Shown: positions 1 to 6,286, numbered from the stretch's first letter. The stretch: DNA of 14,028 nt from Nitrospinota bacterium (GCA_018896985.1 JAHILQ010000166.1:1-14028), one strand, 5' to 3'. Program-made: numbers and translations. Notes: generated by a model not told the origin, from the sequence alone.

Positions 1-11
1 AAAGATTTTTA

Positions 12-41
12 ATTATATTTCTTAACTGTAACCTTTGTCAA
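12..41 (-). promoter_or_regulatory. Leftward sigma70-like promoter for a gene beyond the left edge
   Basis: Read on the minus strand, TTGACA (41-36) is followed after 18 bases by TATAAT (17-12). Both hexamers match the consensus exactly. Transcription would start near base 5 and run out of the window, so the gene it serves is not visible. It lies just downstream of the leftward deacylase gene and its terminal hairpin, so it probably starts a new transcription unit. Confidence 0.6.
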
Positions 42-61
42 TGTTACCGCTTTTTCAGTAA

Positions 62-93
62 ACCCCTTTAGAAGTCCAAACTTCTAACGGGGT
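62..93 (-). terminator. Hairpin at the 3' end of the deacylase gene, possible terminator
   Basis: ACCCC (62-66) and TAGAAG (69-74) pair with CTTCTA (81-86) and GGGGT (89-93), with a 2+2 internal mismatch and a 6-base loop. The stop codon of the leftward deacylase (86-84) lies inside the stem. The following T run on the minus strand is only three bases, so it is a weak intrinsic terminator at best. Its place between a gene end and a new leftward promoter supports the role. Confidence 0.45.
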
Positions 94-1724
94 AAATAGC
101 CCTGACTCCTCAAGATTTTCCCCGCTGTGGCGCAGGTAATTTCGCCTTCCCATACCTCAGGCAAACCATTCACAATCACATAGTAAATCCCTTCAGGCTT
201 AAGAAACGGCTTGTCAAAAGTAGCCCTATCAATTATCCTCTCAGGATCAAAGACAACAATATCCGCAAACGCGCCTTTCTTCAGAACTCCCCTCCCATTT
301 ATTCCAAACGTTCTGGCAGGAAGCATTGTTATCTTATGAACAGCGCTTGTCATGCTCATCAGCCTCTTATTCCTTACGTATCTGCCGAGGAATCTCGGAA
401 AACTTCCAAAACCTCTTGGATGCGGCTTGCCCTTACAGGTCAATCCTGTCCTGCTTCTTGCAGAGCTGTCAGAGCCAATCATTACATAAGGCAAAGAAAG
501 GAATCTCTTAAGATTGTCCTCGCTCATTGATAAAAATATTGCGTCAGCCCTCAGCTTTTCCTCTACCAAAATCTTAAAAAGCGCATCCACAGGCTTGATA
601 TTTATCCGCCCTGATATAAATGCCAGTGTTTTACCTTCCATCCACTTATTTTTTTGTGATGATACAGAAGATACGCTTACCCTTTTCCAGTAATCACTGT
701 CAGGATGTTCGTATAATATCTCCTTTCTTATCTTCTCACGCATCTCCGGATTTTTTAACCTTCTTAACTCTTTCTCAGTTCCACCATCGTATGTCCATGA
801 CGGCAGTATCGTGTCAAGGTCTGTGCTTGATGCTGTGTAAGGATACCTGTCACATGTAATCCGAATTCCTTTCCTCCGGGCATTCTCTATTAAACCTACT
901 GCTTCATCTATTTTATCCCAGTTTTCTTTTCCGCTTGTCTTAATATGGGAAATATGGACTCTGACATCAGCTTCTTTGCCTATGCGGATTACTTCCTTTA
1001 TTGATTCAATAAGATTCTTGCCCTCGCTTCTCATGTGGGATGTATAGATACCACCCCCCCATCCCCCCCTTTCTAAGGGGGGGCGAAGGGGGGGTATAAC
1101 CTTGCATAATTCAATCAGCTCTTCCGTATCAGAATAGATTCCGGGCGGATAAATAAGTCCTGTTGAAAGTCCTGCTGCGCCCTCGTTAATTGATTCTTTT
1201 AAAAGAACCTGCATCTTCCTCATTTCAATTTTGCCGGGCCTTTTATCTTTATATCCAACCGCTGATGCGCGTATGCTTCCGTGTCCTGCAAGGGTAAGGA
1301 AATTGAGGGCAATGCCTTTTTTTTCAAGTATCCTGAAATATTCCCCGAATGTTTTCCATCTCTCTTTTATCTTTAGTTCCTTAATATCATTTTCCCTGTG
1401 TTCCGCCGCCTCATTGTAAAGCGGGGCAGCAGAAAGCCCGCAGTTTCCGTTTATCTCTGTGGTTATGCCTTGAAGCAGTTTTCCTTCTGCGCGAGGGTCT
1501 GCAAGCAATGTAAATTCCGAATGAGCATGCGTATCTATAAAACCCGGAGAGACAGCCAATCCCTTCGCATCAATTACCTTTTTGGGATTTTGAATTTTGA
1601 ATTTTGAATTTTGAATTACGAAGGCTATCTTATCTCCGGCAACACCGATATCAGCCTCAAAAGGCTCTGCACCTGTCCCGTCAAAGACAGTGCCGTTCTT
1701 TATCAGCAGATCAATATTCTTCAT
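84..1724 (-). CDS. N-acyl-D-amino-acid deacylase (D-aminoacylase), amidohydrolase family
   Basis: Metal-dependent hydrolase of the amidohydrolase superfamily that removes the acyl group from N-acyl-D-amino acids; presumably cytoplasmic, as no signal peptide is seen. Counting from the chosen ATG at 1724 (546 residues), visible motifs are the metal-binding DTHAHSEF (His66, His68), NGNCGLS (Cys95), GHGSIR near 147, YTSHMRSEG (His230), HISHIKTSG (His257, His260) and the catalytic-type GSDSS (Asp419). The ATG is preferred over the TTG at 1736 because GGAG (1734-1731) sits 6 bases before it. Two stretches look inserted: a heptamer-encoded patch at residues about 35-48, and a Pro/Gly-rich patch at about 210-224 just before GGIYTSHMR, encoded by a C/G palindrome. 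Both keep the frame and all metal ligands remain, so the enzyme may still work. Substrate range within the family cannot be told from sequence. Confidence 0.9.
   Translation of the reverse strand: MKNIDLLIKNGTVFDGTGAEPFEADIGVAGDKIAFVIQNSKFKIQNPKKVIDAKGLAVSPGFIDTHAHSEFTLLADPRAEGKLLQGITTEINGNCGLSAAPLYNEAAEHRENDIKELKIKERWKTFGEYFRILEKKGIALNFLTLAGHGSIRASAVGYKDKRPGKIEMRKMQVLLKESINEGAAGLSTGLIYPPGIYSDTEELIELCKVIPPLRPPLERGGWGGGIYTSHMRSEGKNLIESIKEVIRIGKEADVRVHISHIKTSGKENWDKIDEAVGLIENARRKGIRITCDRYPYTASSTDLDTILPSWTYDGGTEKELRRLKNPEMREKIRKEILYEHPDSDYWKRVSVSSVSSQKNKWMEGKTLAFISGRINIKPVDALFKILVEEKLRADAIFLSMSEDNLKRFLSLPYVMIGSDSSARSRTGLTCKGKPHPRGFGSFPRFLGRYVRNKRLMSMTSAVHKITMLPARTFGINGRGVLKKGAFADIVVFDPERIIDRATFDKPFLKPEGIYYVIVNGLPEVWEGEITCATAGKILRSQGYLPR
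1050..1096. repeat. C7/C7/G7/G7 palindromic element inserted in-frame in the deacylase
   Basis: Two runs of seven C (1054-1060, 1063-1069) face two runs of seven G (1077-1083, 1088-1094) around a 7-base centre. On the coding strand this gives a Pro-Pro-Leu-Arg-Pro-Pro-Leu-Glu-Arg-Gly-Gly patch ahead of the conserved GGIYTSHMR motif. It resembles short palindromic repeats that I recall encoding PPL...GG peptides in other bacterial proteins; that comparison is from memory. Confidence 0.65.
1588..1617. repeat. Heptamer tandem repeat (TTTTGAA x4) inside the deacylase gene
   Basis: Four exact copies of TTTTGAA (1588-1594, 1595-1601, 1602-1608, 1609-1615) followed by a decayed fifth. On the coding strand it encodes alternating Lys/Ile/Gln/Asn residues near residues 35-48, between the N-terminal strand region and the metal-binding core. 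The period of 7 matches the repeats inside the amidase and PabB-like genes. Confidence 0.8.
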
Positions 1725-1805
1725 CCGAATCTCCAAGAGCTTATTCTATCACATCGGCATTCCTTAGAACCCTTTGCCACCCCCTTTTCCCTTATAAGAA
1801 TATGA

Positions 1806-1834
1806 TTGACTGATTTAAAACCTATCAATATAAT
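1806..1834 (+). promoter_or_regulatory. Consensus sigma70-like promoter of the integrase remnant and cassette array
   Basis: TTGACT (1806-1811), a 17-base spacer and a perfect TATAAT (1829-1834) point rightward; transcription would begin near 1841. GAGAGGGGGA (1848-1857) supplies a ribosome site for the GTG start at 1865. The integrase frame is gutted, so the promoter's main remaining targets are the downstream radical SAM and peptide genes. Confidence 0.7.
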
Positions 1835-2070
1835 ACTTCTCAATAGCGAGAGGGGGACAACAATGTGGTAACTCTCAGCAAAGACAGTTCAGACAGAAGA
1901 ATAAAAGTTGCATTCTCCTATAACCCTACCCTTGTGCAAAAAATAAAAAATATTCCGCGCCACAGTAAAACAACTGGGATTTATACCCATGTAAGTAATA
2001 AGGCTCTTATGAAGATACGAAACCCATTAGACCAGATTTTTGAGGAGAAAGGGGGCGGGCAGTCCATAGT

Positions 2071-2100
2071 TGGAATAGACGACTCTGTCGTCTATCATCC
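2071..2100. other. Perfect 9-bp inverted repeat behind the integrase remnant
   Basis: ATAGACGAC (2075-2083) and GTCGTCTAT (2087-2095) are perfect inverted copies around a TCT loop. The stem can be extended by GGA (2072-2074) with TCC (2098-2100) across a two-base bulge. There is no T run, so it does not look like an intrinsic terminator. Its place between integrase and first cassette suggests part of the attachment site or an operator; this is inference. Confidence 0.55.
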
Positions 2101-2115
2101 CAAAACTGAACAAAA

Positions 2116-2159
2116 GGTGACATTGTCGCCTGTGAACGAGTTATGCGAAATTGGTCACC
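2116..2159. other. attI-like junction at the start of cassette 1
   Basis: GGTGAC (2116-2121) and GTCACC (2154-2159) form inverted arms around GAACGAGTTATGCG (2134-2147). This resembles the right ends of the attC-like sites, where GAACGTTAGTTG occurs. If the cut falls at G2140|TT, cassette 1 begins TTATGCGAAATTGG, close to the starts of cassettes 2 and 3. The stretch 2140-2153 matches the reverse complement of the cassette 1 end (4513-4526) at 11 of 14 positions by hand count, as expected of one excisable cassette. Confidence 0.5.
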
Positions 2160-2179
2160 CCCGATAAATTAGTGAAGAT

Positions 2180-3247
2180 ATGATTTATGTAAGTGTAAAA
2201 CCAACGACAAGATGCAATCTTAATTGCCTCTATTGCAATCTTGAGAAAAGATCTAAAGCCAGTCTTTCTATATCTACGGTGAAAGATTTCTTTTCTTTTT
2301 TAGTTGAGAAATTTCCTGAAGAGAAAATTAACGTCAGGTGGGGTGGTGGCGAATCTCTTTTGATGGGATTTGATTTTTTTAATTCTGCGGTTGAATGGCA
2401 GAAAAAGCTTTCTCTAAATTTTGAAAATGAAATTTCTACAAACCTTACACTTTTAAATGAAGAATATATAAGATTCTTCAAAGAAAATAACTTTGCAATT
2501 TATACAAGTCTTGATGGAATTGGACATAGTCATGATTTTCAACGAGATGGATCATTTAATTTAGTAAAGCAATCTCTCATAGATTTGAAGGAGGCTGGAA
2601 TTAATCATATTTTTGTCAACTCTGTAATTACAAAGCAAAACTGTGATACTGTAGAAGAAATTTATAATTTTTGCCAGTCTTATGATTTTAACTGGAATTT
2701 CACGATGATTGTTCCATCTGGTATTCAAAAAGCCCAAGCAGAGAAACTCATTGTTAGTCCGATTGATTTCAGCAATACAATAATAAAAATCTTTGATAAA
2801 TGGTTTTTATCTGAAGTCCCATTAAAAATTCCAATTTTTCATTACATCATCAGGTATATCATGCGAAGAGACGATTATATTCAAATGGATGAACCACAGA
2901 TTTCAATTGGTCCCGATGGGAATTTGTATGCTTGTCGCCGACTAGTGGGAAACCCAGTGCATTCTCTGAGGAAATTTGTTGAACAAAGTTCTATTGAACG
3001 ACCCAGATGTCGTACATGTTCCTATCAAATGAAGGATTTCCGCCAATGCGAGAATTGTTACTTTGATTTTCTCTGCAATTTGAACTATTGTGCATATCTT
3101 CATAAAGTATATGCAAGTTTTCCTGATCTTTCTCATTATCTTTGTAATTGTTTGAAGCCTATATACACACATATAGTTGAATGTGTTAGTTCTGAAACCG
3201 TAGTTAATATATCAACACAAAAGGGAGGTGAAACCAATGAAAGATGA
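2180..3247 (+). CDS. Radical SAM/SPASM peptide-modifying enzyme 1
   Basis: A 355-residue radical SAM enzyme. The 4Fe-4S/SAM motif is Cys12-X3-Cys16-X2-Cys19 within TTRCNLNCLYCN. The SAM-contacting glycine motif is GGGES (55-59), where GGEP is usual. A TNLTLLN...SLDG stretch marks the middle of the barrel. The C-terminal SPASM-type region has Cys252, Cys277, Cys280, Cys290, Cys293, Cys299, Cys304, Cys322 and Cys324, including C-X2-C-X5-C-X4-C, enough for auxiliary clusters. It starts near the N-terminus with the barrel, so no leader-binding RRE domain is fused. The stop overlaps the start of the peptide gene by 11 bases, indicating translational coupling, and the second radical SAM gene follows. 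Only the ATG at 2180 is available as a start; its ribosome site is poor. Likely role: radical cross-linking or other modification of the adjacent peptide. The exact chemistry is unknown. Confidence 0.85.
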   Translation: MIYVSVKPTTRCNLNCLYCNLEKRSKASLSISTVKDFFSFLVEKFPEEKINVRWGGGESLLMGFDFFNSAVEWQKKLSLNFENEISTNLTLLNEEYIRFFKENNFAIYTSLDGIGHSHDFQRDGSFNLVKQSLIDLKEAGINHIFVNSVITKQNCDTVEEIYNFCQSYDFNWNFTMIVPSGIQKAQAEKLIVSPIDFSNTIIKIFDKWFLSEVPLKIPIFHYIIRYIMRRDDYIQMDEPQISIGPDGNLYACRRLVGNPVHSLRKFVEQSSIERPRCRTCSYQMKDFRQCENCYFDFLCNLNYCAYLHKVYASFPDLSHYLCNCLKPIYTHIVECVSSETVVNISTQKGGETNER

Positions 3248-3428
3248 GAAGAAAGTAACTTTATTGGGGAGAGATCTAACATTAGAGGATATTGAAAATG
3301 TCAAATCTCCAGCCCTAAGGGAAATTCTAAGAGAACGATTTCTATCCCAATCAGAGGAGACATGGAAAGGATGCACCCATGATAAATATTCCAGGTTCCC
3401 TTATTGCGGTATAATGCCGAATGATTAA
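3237..3428 (+). CDS. Putative RiPP precursor peptide (63 residues)
   Basis: A small gene between two radical SAM/SPASM genes. The ATG at 3237 is chosen over the GTG at 3228 because GGGAGG (3223-3228) lies 8 bases before it and overlaps the GTG. The first ~40 residues are charged and helix-prone (RDLTLEDIENV, then SPALREILRERF), like a leader. The last ~21 are rich in aromatics with two cysteines: Trp43, Cys46, His48, Tyr51, Phe54, Tyr56, Cys57. His-Asp-Lys (48-50) and Tyr-Ser-Arg (51-53) fit the aromatic-X-basic pattern seen in some cyclophane-forming radical SAM peptides, and Cys46/Cys57 could form thioethers. These are possibilities, not demonstrated. Neighbour context and the leader/core layout are the main evidence. 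No Gly-Gly cleavage site, peptidase or transporter is visible. It is too short and atypical to assign to a named RiPP class. Confidence 0.72.
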   Translation: MKDEKKVTLLGRDLTLEDIENVKSPALREILRERFLSQSEETWKGCTHDKYSRFPYCGIMPND

Positions 3429-3430
3429 GG

Positions 3431-4525
3431 ATGATGGTGGAAAAACAGTTAGTTACAATTATTATTCAAACTACCTCATTATGTAACTTACGTTGCGGTT
3501 ATTGCTATTGTCAGAGTGGTAGGGATAGTTCTGATTATATTACTTTTGAAAATTTTAGAAAGTGCCTCTCAAAGATAGATGACTTCTTTGACCCTCATTA
3601 CGAAATTTGTGTTTTGTTTCACGGTGGAGAGCCACTATTATTAGAAGCGAATTTTTATAAGGAAGCCTTTAGATTCCTTAGAGGATTAAGACATAAATAT
3701 CACACAGGGGTGCAGACTAACCTAACCCTACTTAATGATAATTTCATTCAGCTATTCCAAGAAAATAATTGTAGAATTGGAATAAGCTTGGATGGTGACG
3801 ATAGTTTTCATGATTTTTATCGGAAATATAATGACGGTAAAGGATCGTATGAGAAAGTTAATAAAAAAATAAAAACATTACAGGGAGCGGGTGTAAAGTA
3901 TGGTATTGTTTCGGTGATAAATGACTATAATATTCAGAGTCCCATAGAGTTTTATTCGTTTTTTAAAGAACACACACATACGCCATTTAGACTGAGCCCG
4001 ATGTTTATGGTAAAAAATGATAGAATCTGTGCGGTAAACCCGGAAGCTTTAGGAAATTTTCTTACTTTGCTATATGATTTTTGGATAGCAGAAAAGCAAC
4101 CACCTAAAATAACTCTTTTTAAAGATGTAATTAACAATTTCATAGGGAGAAATTACAGCCAAGTATGTACATTCCACACAGATTGTAGCCAAGTTTTTTT
4201 TACTCTTGATTGGGATGGCAATGTTTACCCATGTTGCCACTTTGTAGGAAATCAAGCATTCTGTTACGGCAATCTTTTAGAATCTCCATTTTCAGAAATG
4301 GTCAATTCAAGTGTTCGTTTTATGGTATCTCAAAGAACATCTCTAACTGAAAAATTATGTCAAGGGTGTGAATTCTATAAAATGTGCTTTTCAGGCTGTA
4401 TGGCTAATACCATAAACGGAATCTATAATAAGGATTATTTCTGCCACGCATATAAGATACTATTTGAACATATTAAAAAATCATTAGATGAGTTTTTAAA
4501 GCAGGGGGTAACCAACATCGCCTAA
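3431..4525 (+). CDS. Radical SAM/SPASM peptide-modifying enzyme 2
   Basis: A 364-residue radical SAM enzyme with Cys18-X3-Cys22-X2-Cys25 (CNLRCGYC, plus an extra Cys27), the usual GGEP (65-68) and a textbook SPASM signature Cys310-X2-Cys313-X5-Cys319-X3-Cys323 followed by Cys338, with Cys268, Cys269 and Cys278 upstream for auxiliary clusters. It shares TNLTLLN, ENN, SLDG and HDF-X-R blocks with enzyme 1, so the two look like diverged duplicates. It begins 2 bases after the peptide stop. The start is uncertain: ATG 3431, ATG 3434 or GTG 3437, the last being better spaced from AAGGA. The stop (4523-4525) lies inside the left box of the following attC-like site. Likely job: a second modification of the same peptide, for instance a different ring. 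Substrate is inferred from position only. Confidence 0.86.
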   Translation: MMVEKQLVTIIIQTTSLCNLRCGYCYCQSGRDSSDYITFENFRKCLSKIDDFFDPHYEICVLFHGGEPLLLEANFYKEAFRFLRGLRHKYHTGVQTNLTLLNDNFIQLFQENNCRIGISLDGDDSFHDFYRKYNDGKGSYEKVNKKIKTLQGAGVKYGIVSVINDYNIQSPIEFYSFFKEHTHTPFRLSPMFMVKNDRICAVNPEALGNFLTLLYDFWIAEKQPPKITLFKDVINNFIGRNYSQVCTFHTDCSQVFFTLDWDGNVYPCCHFVGNQAFCYGNLLESPFSEMVNSSVRFMVSQRTSLTEKLCQGCEFYKMCFSGCMANTINGIYNKDYFCHAYKILFEHIKKSLDEFLKQGVTNIA

Positions 4526-4595
4526 CATGGTGCAAAAGATAAACATCCAAACCCTTCGGGCTTCTTTTGCACCAAGAACGTTAGTTGTAATGTTG
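4513..4595. other. attC-like recombination site 1 (cassette 1 / cassette 2)
   Basis: The left box GCCTAAC (4520-4526) fits the integron consensus RYYYAAC. The right box GTTAGTT (4580-4586) fits GTTRRRY except at one base. Between them a perfect 11-bp stem, GGTGCAAAAGA (4529-4539) with TCTTTTGCACC (4563-4573), encloses a tip hairpin CCC-TTC-GGG (4552-4560). The stop codon of the preceding gene overlaps the left box, typical of gene cassettes. It shares an approximately 50-base block with the site at 7047-7096. Confidence 0.72.
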
Positions 4596-4622
4596 CCTTA
4601 AGATTCTAAGAAGGAGATGACA

Positions 4623-5366
4623 ATGGGGATATTTTCAAAGCTATTTGGATCGTCATCAGACATCGAAAAACAATTAGAAGCTCAATATTTACCCATGATT
4701 CAAATAGTGATGGGTATGTCAGCATCTGAGGCAAAAAACAATTTCCTTGATATGATTAAGAAAGCAAAAGAAGGTGCTATTAAGGAAGGTGATATAAATT
4801 TGCCTCAAAATTTCGGGGATATTCTTTTGGAAAAAGAATCTACCGATGAAAAAATAAAATCTATGTTAGCGAAGAGGAGGAAGGAGGGGGTTAAAGATGA
4901 TGATATAAGATGGTGGTGGAATATGCATGGTCTTGAAAGAAGAATGATGTTAATATTTGATCAATGGTGTGGTTCGGCTTATCTTATGACACTTGAAGAT
5001 GATGGTTTGAACTTAGAAGAAGCAGTAGAGAATTTCCAGAAGACACTTCTTAATTTTTTTCTTGAAGATCCTGATGATACCACCCGACCCACTGGGGAAG
5101 ATAGGCCTCTACCACAAGAGCTTAAGGCCAGAATAGATATTTATATTGATGAAAAATTGGCACAAACGGACCCAGAAACTTTTATGAAGGAAGTTGAAAA
5201 GTCAACAAGTTTTAATGCTTTTATTAGAAAGAAGCTTAAAGAAGGAAATATTAGGGGCAACACAACACCTAACAACAGGTCAAAAGATTGGCCTCCAAAT
5301 CCAAATGCTACCGCATTTCTTTTGGCCTTGAACGTTAGTTGCAATTGCAGGCAGAGAAAGGAATAA
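4623..5366 (+). CDS. Hypothetical protein, cassette 2, reading through an attC-like site
   Basis: I do not recognise this family. The ATG at 4623 is preferred to that at 4617 because AAGGAG (4611-4616) lies 6 bases before it, giving 247 residues. The N-terminus MGIFSKLFG is short and amphipathic, as in peripheral membrane proteins. The rest is charged and helical with a conspicuous WWWNMHGLERR patch near residue 97 and no predicted membrane spans. From about residue 211 on (GNTTPNN onward) the frame is encoded by attC-like site 2, so the last ~37 residues are probably not native family sequence. The stop TAA (5364-5366) overlaps the next start ATG (5366), so the read-through tail couples translation of cassette 2 to cassette 3. 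No function can be assigned. Confidence 0.75.
   Translation: MGIFSKLFGSSSDIEKQLEAQYLPMIQIVMGMSASEAKNNFLDMIKKAKEGAIKEGDINLPQNFGDILLEKESTDEKIKSMLAKRRKEGVKDDDIRWWWNMHGLERRMMLIFDQWCGSAYLMTLEDDGLNLEEAVENFQKTLLNFFLEDPDDTTRPTGEDRPLPQELKARIDIYIDEKLAQTDPETFMKEVEKSTSFNAFIRKKLKEGNIRGNTTPNNRSKDWPPNPNATAFLLALNVSCNCRQRKE
5258..5350. other. attC-like recombination site 2 (cassette 2 / cassette 3)
   Basis: Left box ACCTAAC (5267-5273) fits RYYYAAC; right box GTTAGTT (5334-5340) is identical to that of site 1. The main stem AGGTCAAAAGA (5277-5287) pairs with TCTTTTGGCCT (5318-5328) with one G-T, and a tip hairpin AAATGC-TACC-GCATTT lies at 5303-5318. The cassette 2 end (5258-5273), reverse-complemented, matches the cassette 2 start (4580-4595) at 13 of 16 positions by hand count. 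Unusually, the upstream gene stays open across the whole site. Confidence 0.7.
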
Positions 5367-6286
5367 TGAAAATATTAGATTTTCTTTTTAAAAATAAAGA
5401 AATATTTTTTTACTTCATAAATGAATGTAATAAAAAATATCGTCCTGGGCATGGTTTGTCGTTATACAAAGATATAATTAAAAAGCATAAAGAGAACAAC
5501 GATTTAGAGTCTTTTTTAAATGACGAGGGAATATACCCTTTAATCATAAAAACATTACAGGCATGGAATATGGACCGAAGGGGTGCAAGACTAACAACAG
5601 TTGAAAATTTTAAGCAATCTTTCTCTTTTAATCATGTTAAAGAAGACTTAGTTAAATTGTCCAATTATAAATTACAGTCAATTAATAATAATAGACAAAT
5701 TGAAAGTGAAATAATCGGTTTACTCGAAAATGTTTTTTTAAACCTTAAAGTGATGGAATCTAAAAAAAGAATAGTAGGTGTTTCCAAAGCATTGCACTTT
5801 CTATTGCCTGATTTAATAATGCCGATTGACAACAAATACACAACAAATTTTTTTAATGTATCAACGGACTTAAAAAGAGAACTGAGTACTTTCAAAAATA
5901 TTTTTATCAAGATATTTGAAATCACAAAGTGCCTCTGTTTAACACAAAATGATGTTGACGGAAAAAAGTGGAACACCTCTGTGCCTAAACTTATTGATAA
6001 TGCCATTATCGGATTTAACCAATATTTTAAGGAGTGTGTTTTGCAATTCAACGATGATGCTGTAGAAAAAGTCATATCAGTAATAGAAAAATTTACAAGT
6101 CTTAAATCAGCAGAAAAAGAGTGGTACAAAAGATTATTGGAGACACAAAGAGATAAACTGATTAAATCAGAAAGAGAAAAAATAAGAAAGAAATTACTTA
6201 TAGAAAAAGCAAGTAAGGCAGGAATAACGGTCTCCGAAGAAGAAGTAGGGGATTATTTGGCAAACAAAATGTCTATAATGAAATGA
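5366..6286 (+). CDS. Hypothetical protein, cassette 3
   Basis: A 306-residue protein of unknown function. ATG 5366 is chosen over an in-frame TTG at 5339 because the latter lies in the attC-like box and AAGG (5358-5361) precedes the ATG. It is rich in Lys, Asn and Ile, with strongly AT-rich codons. Features seen: an aromatic N-terminal stretch (IFFYFINE), a KALHFLLPDLIMPIDNKYT patch near the middle, reminiscent of a phrase I have seen in helical proteins of unknown role, and a C-terminal basic helix likely to form a coiled coil (SEREKIRKKLLIEKASK). No signal peptide or convincing membrane span. Carriage in a cassette beside a toxin-antitoxin pair would fit a defence or accessory role, but nothing in the sequence shows one. 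Confidence 0.72.
   Translation: MKILDFLFKNKEIFFYFINECNKKYRPGHGLSLYKDIIKKHKENNDLESFLNDEGIYPLIIKTLQAWNMDRRGARLTTVENFKQSFSFNHVKEDLVKLSNYKLQSINNNRQIESEIIGLLENVFLNLKVMESKKRIVGVSKALHFLLPDLIMPIDNKYTTNFFNVSTDLKRELSTFKNIFIKIFEITKCLCLTQNDVDGKKWNTSVPKLIDNAIIGFNQYFKECVLQFNDDAVEKVISVIEKFTSLKSAEKEWYKRLLETQRDKLIKSEREKIRKKLLIEKASKAGITVSEEEVGDYLANKMSIMK

Larger units (their letters stand above)
1865..2167 (+). pseudogene. Tyrosine recombinase (integrase) remnant with its centre deleted
   Basis: A 100-codon frame with a GTG start behind GAGAGGGGGA. Residues about 12-30 (RIKVAFSYNP, KIKNIP) resemble the short N-terminal segment of a group of tyrosine recombinases. Residues about 31-59 (HSKTTGIYTHVSNKAL, then IRNPLDQIF) are the C-terminal end with the catalytic-tyrosine context. 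The core-binding domain and the Arg, Lys and His-X-X-Arg parts of the catalytic domain are absent: Pro-Arg-His-Ser joins the two ends directly. A full enzyme of this kind is about 300-400 residues, so roughly 250 or more codons are missing, apparently in frame. The last 40 residues read through a hairpin and an attI-like stretch and are unlikely to be native. It cannot be an active recombinase. Family placement is by recognised motifs, not a search. Confidence 0.75.

Noticed and set aside
3228..3236. GTG at 3228 as start of the small peptide
   Set aside because: It overlaps the ribosome-binding sequence GGGAGG, which is correctly spaced for the ATG at 3237.
5665..6129. A 154-codon minus-strand frame opposite cassette 3
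   Set aside because: Low-complexity shadow of AT-rich coding sequence, with no ribosome site or domain; the plus frame has a proper start and length.
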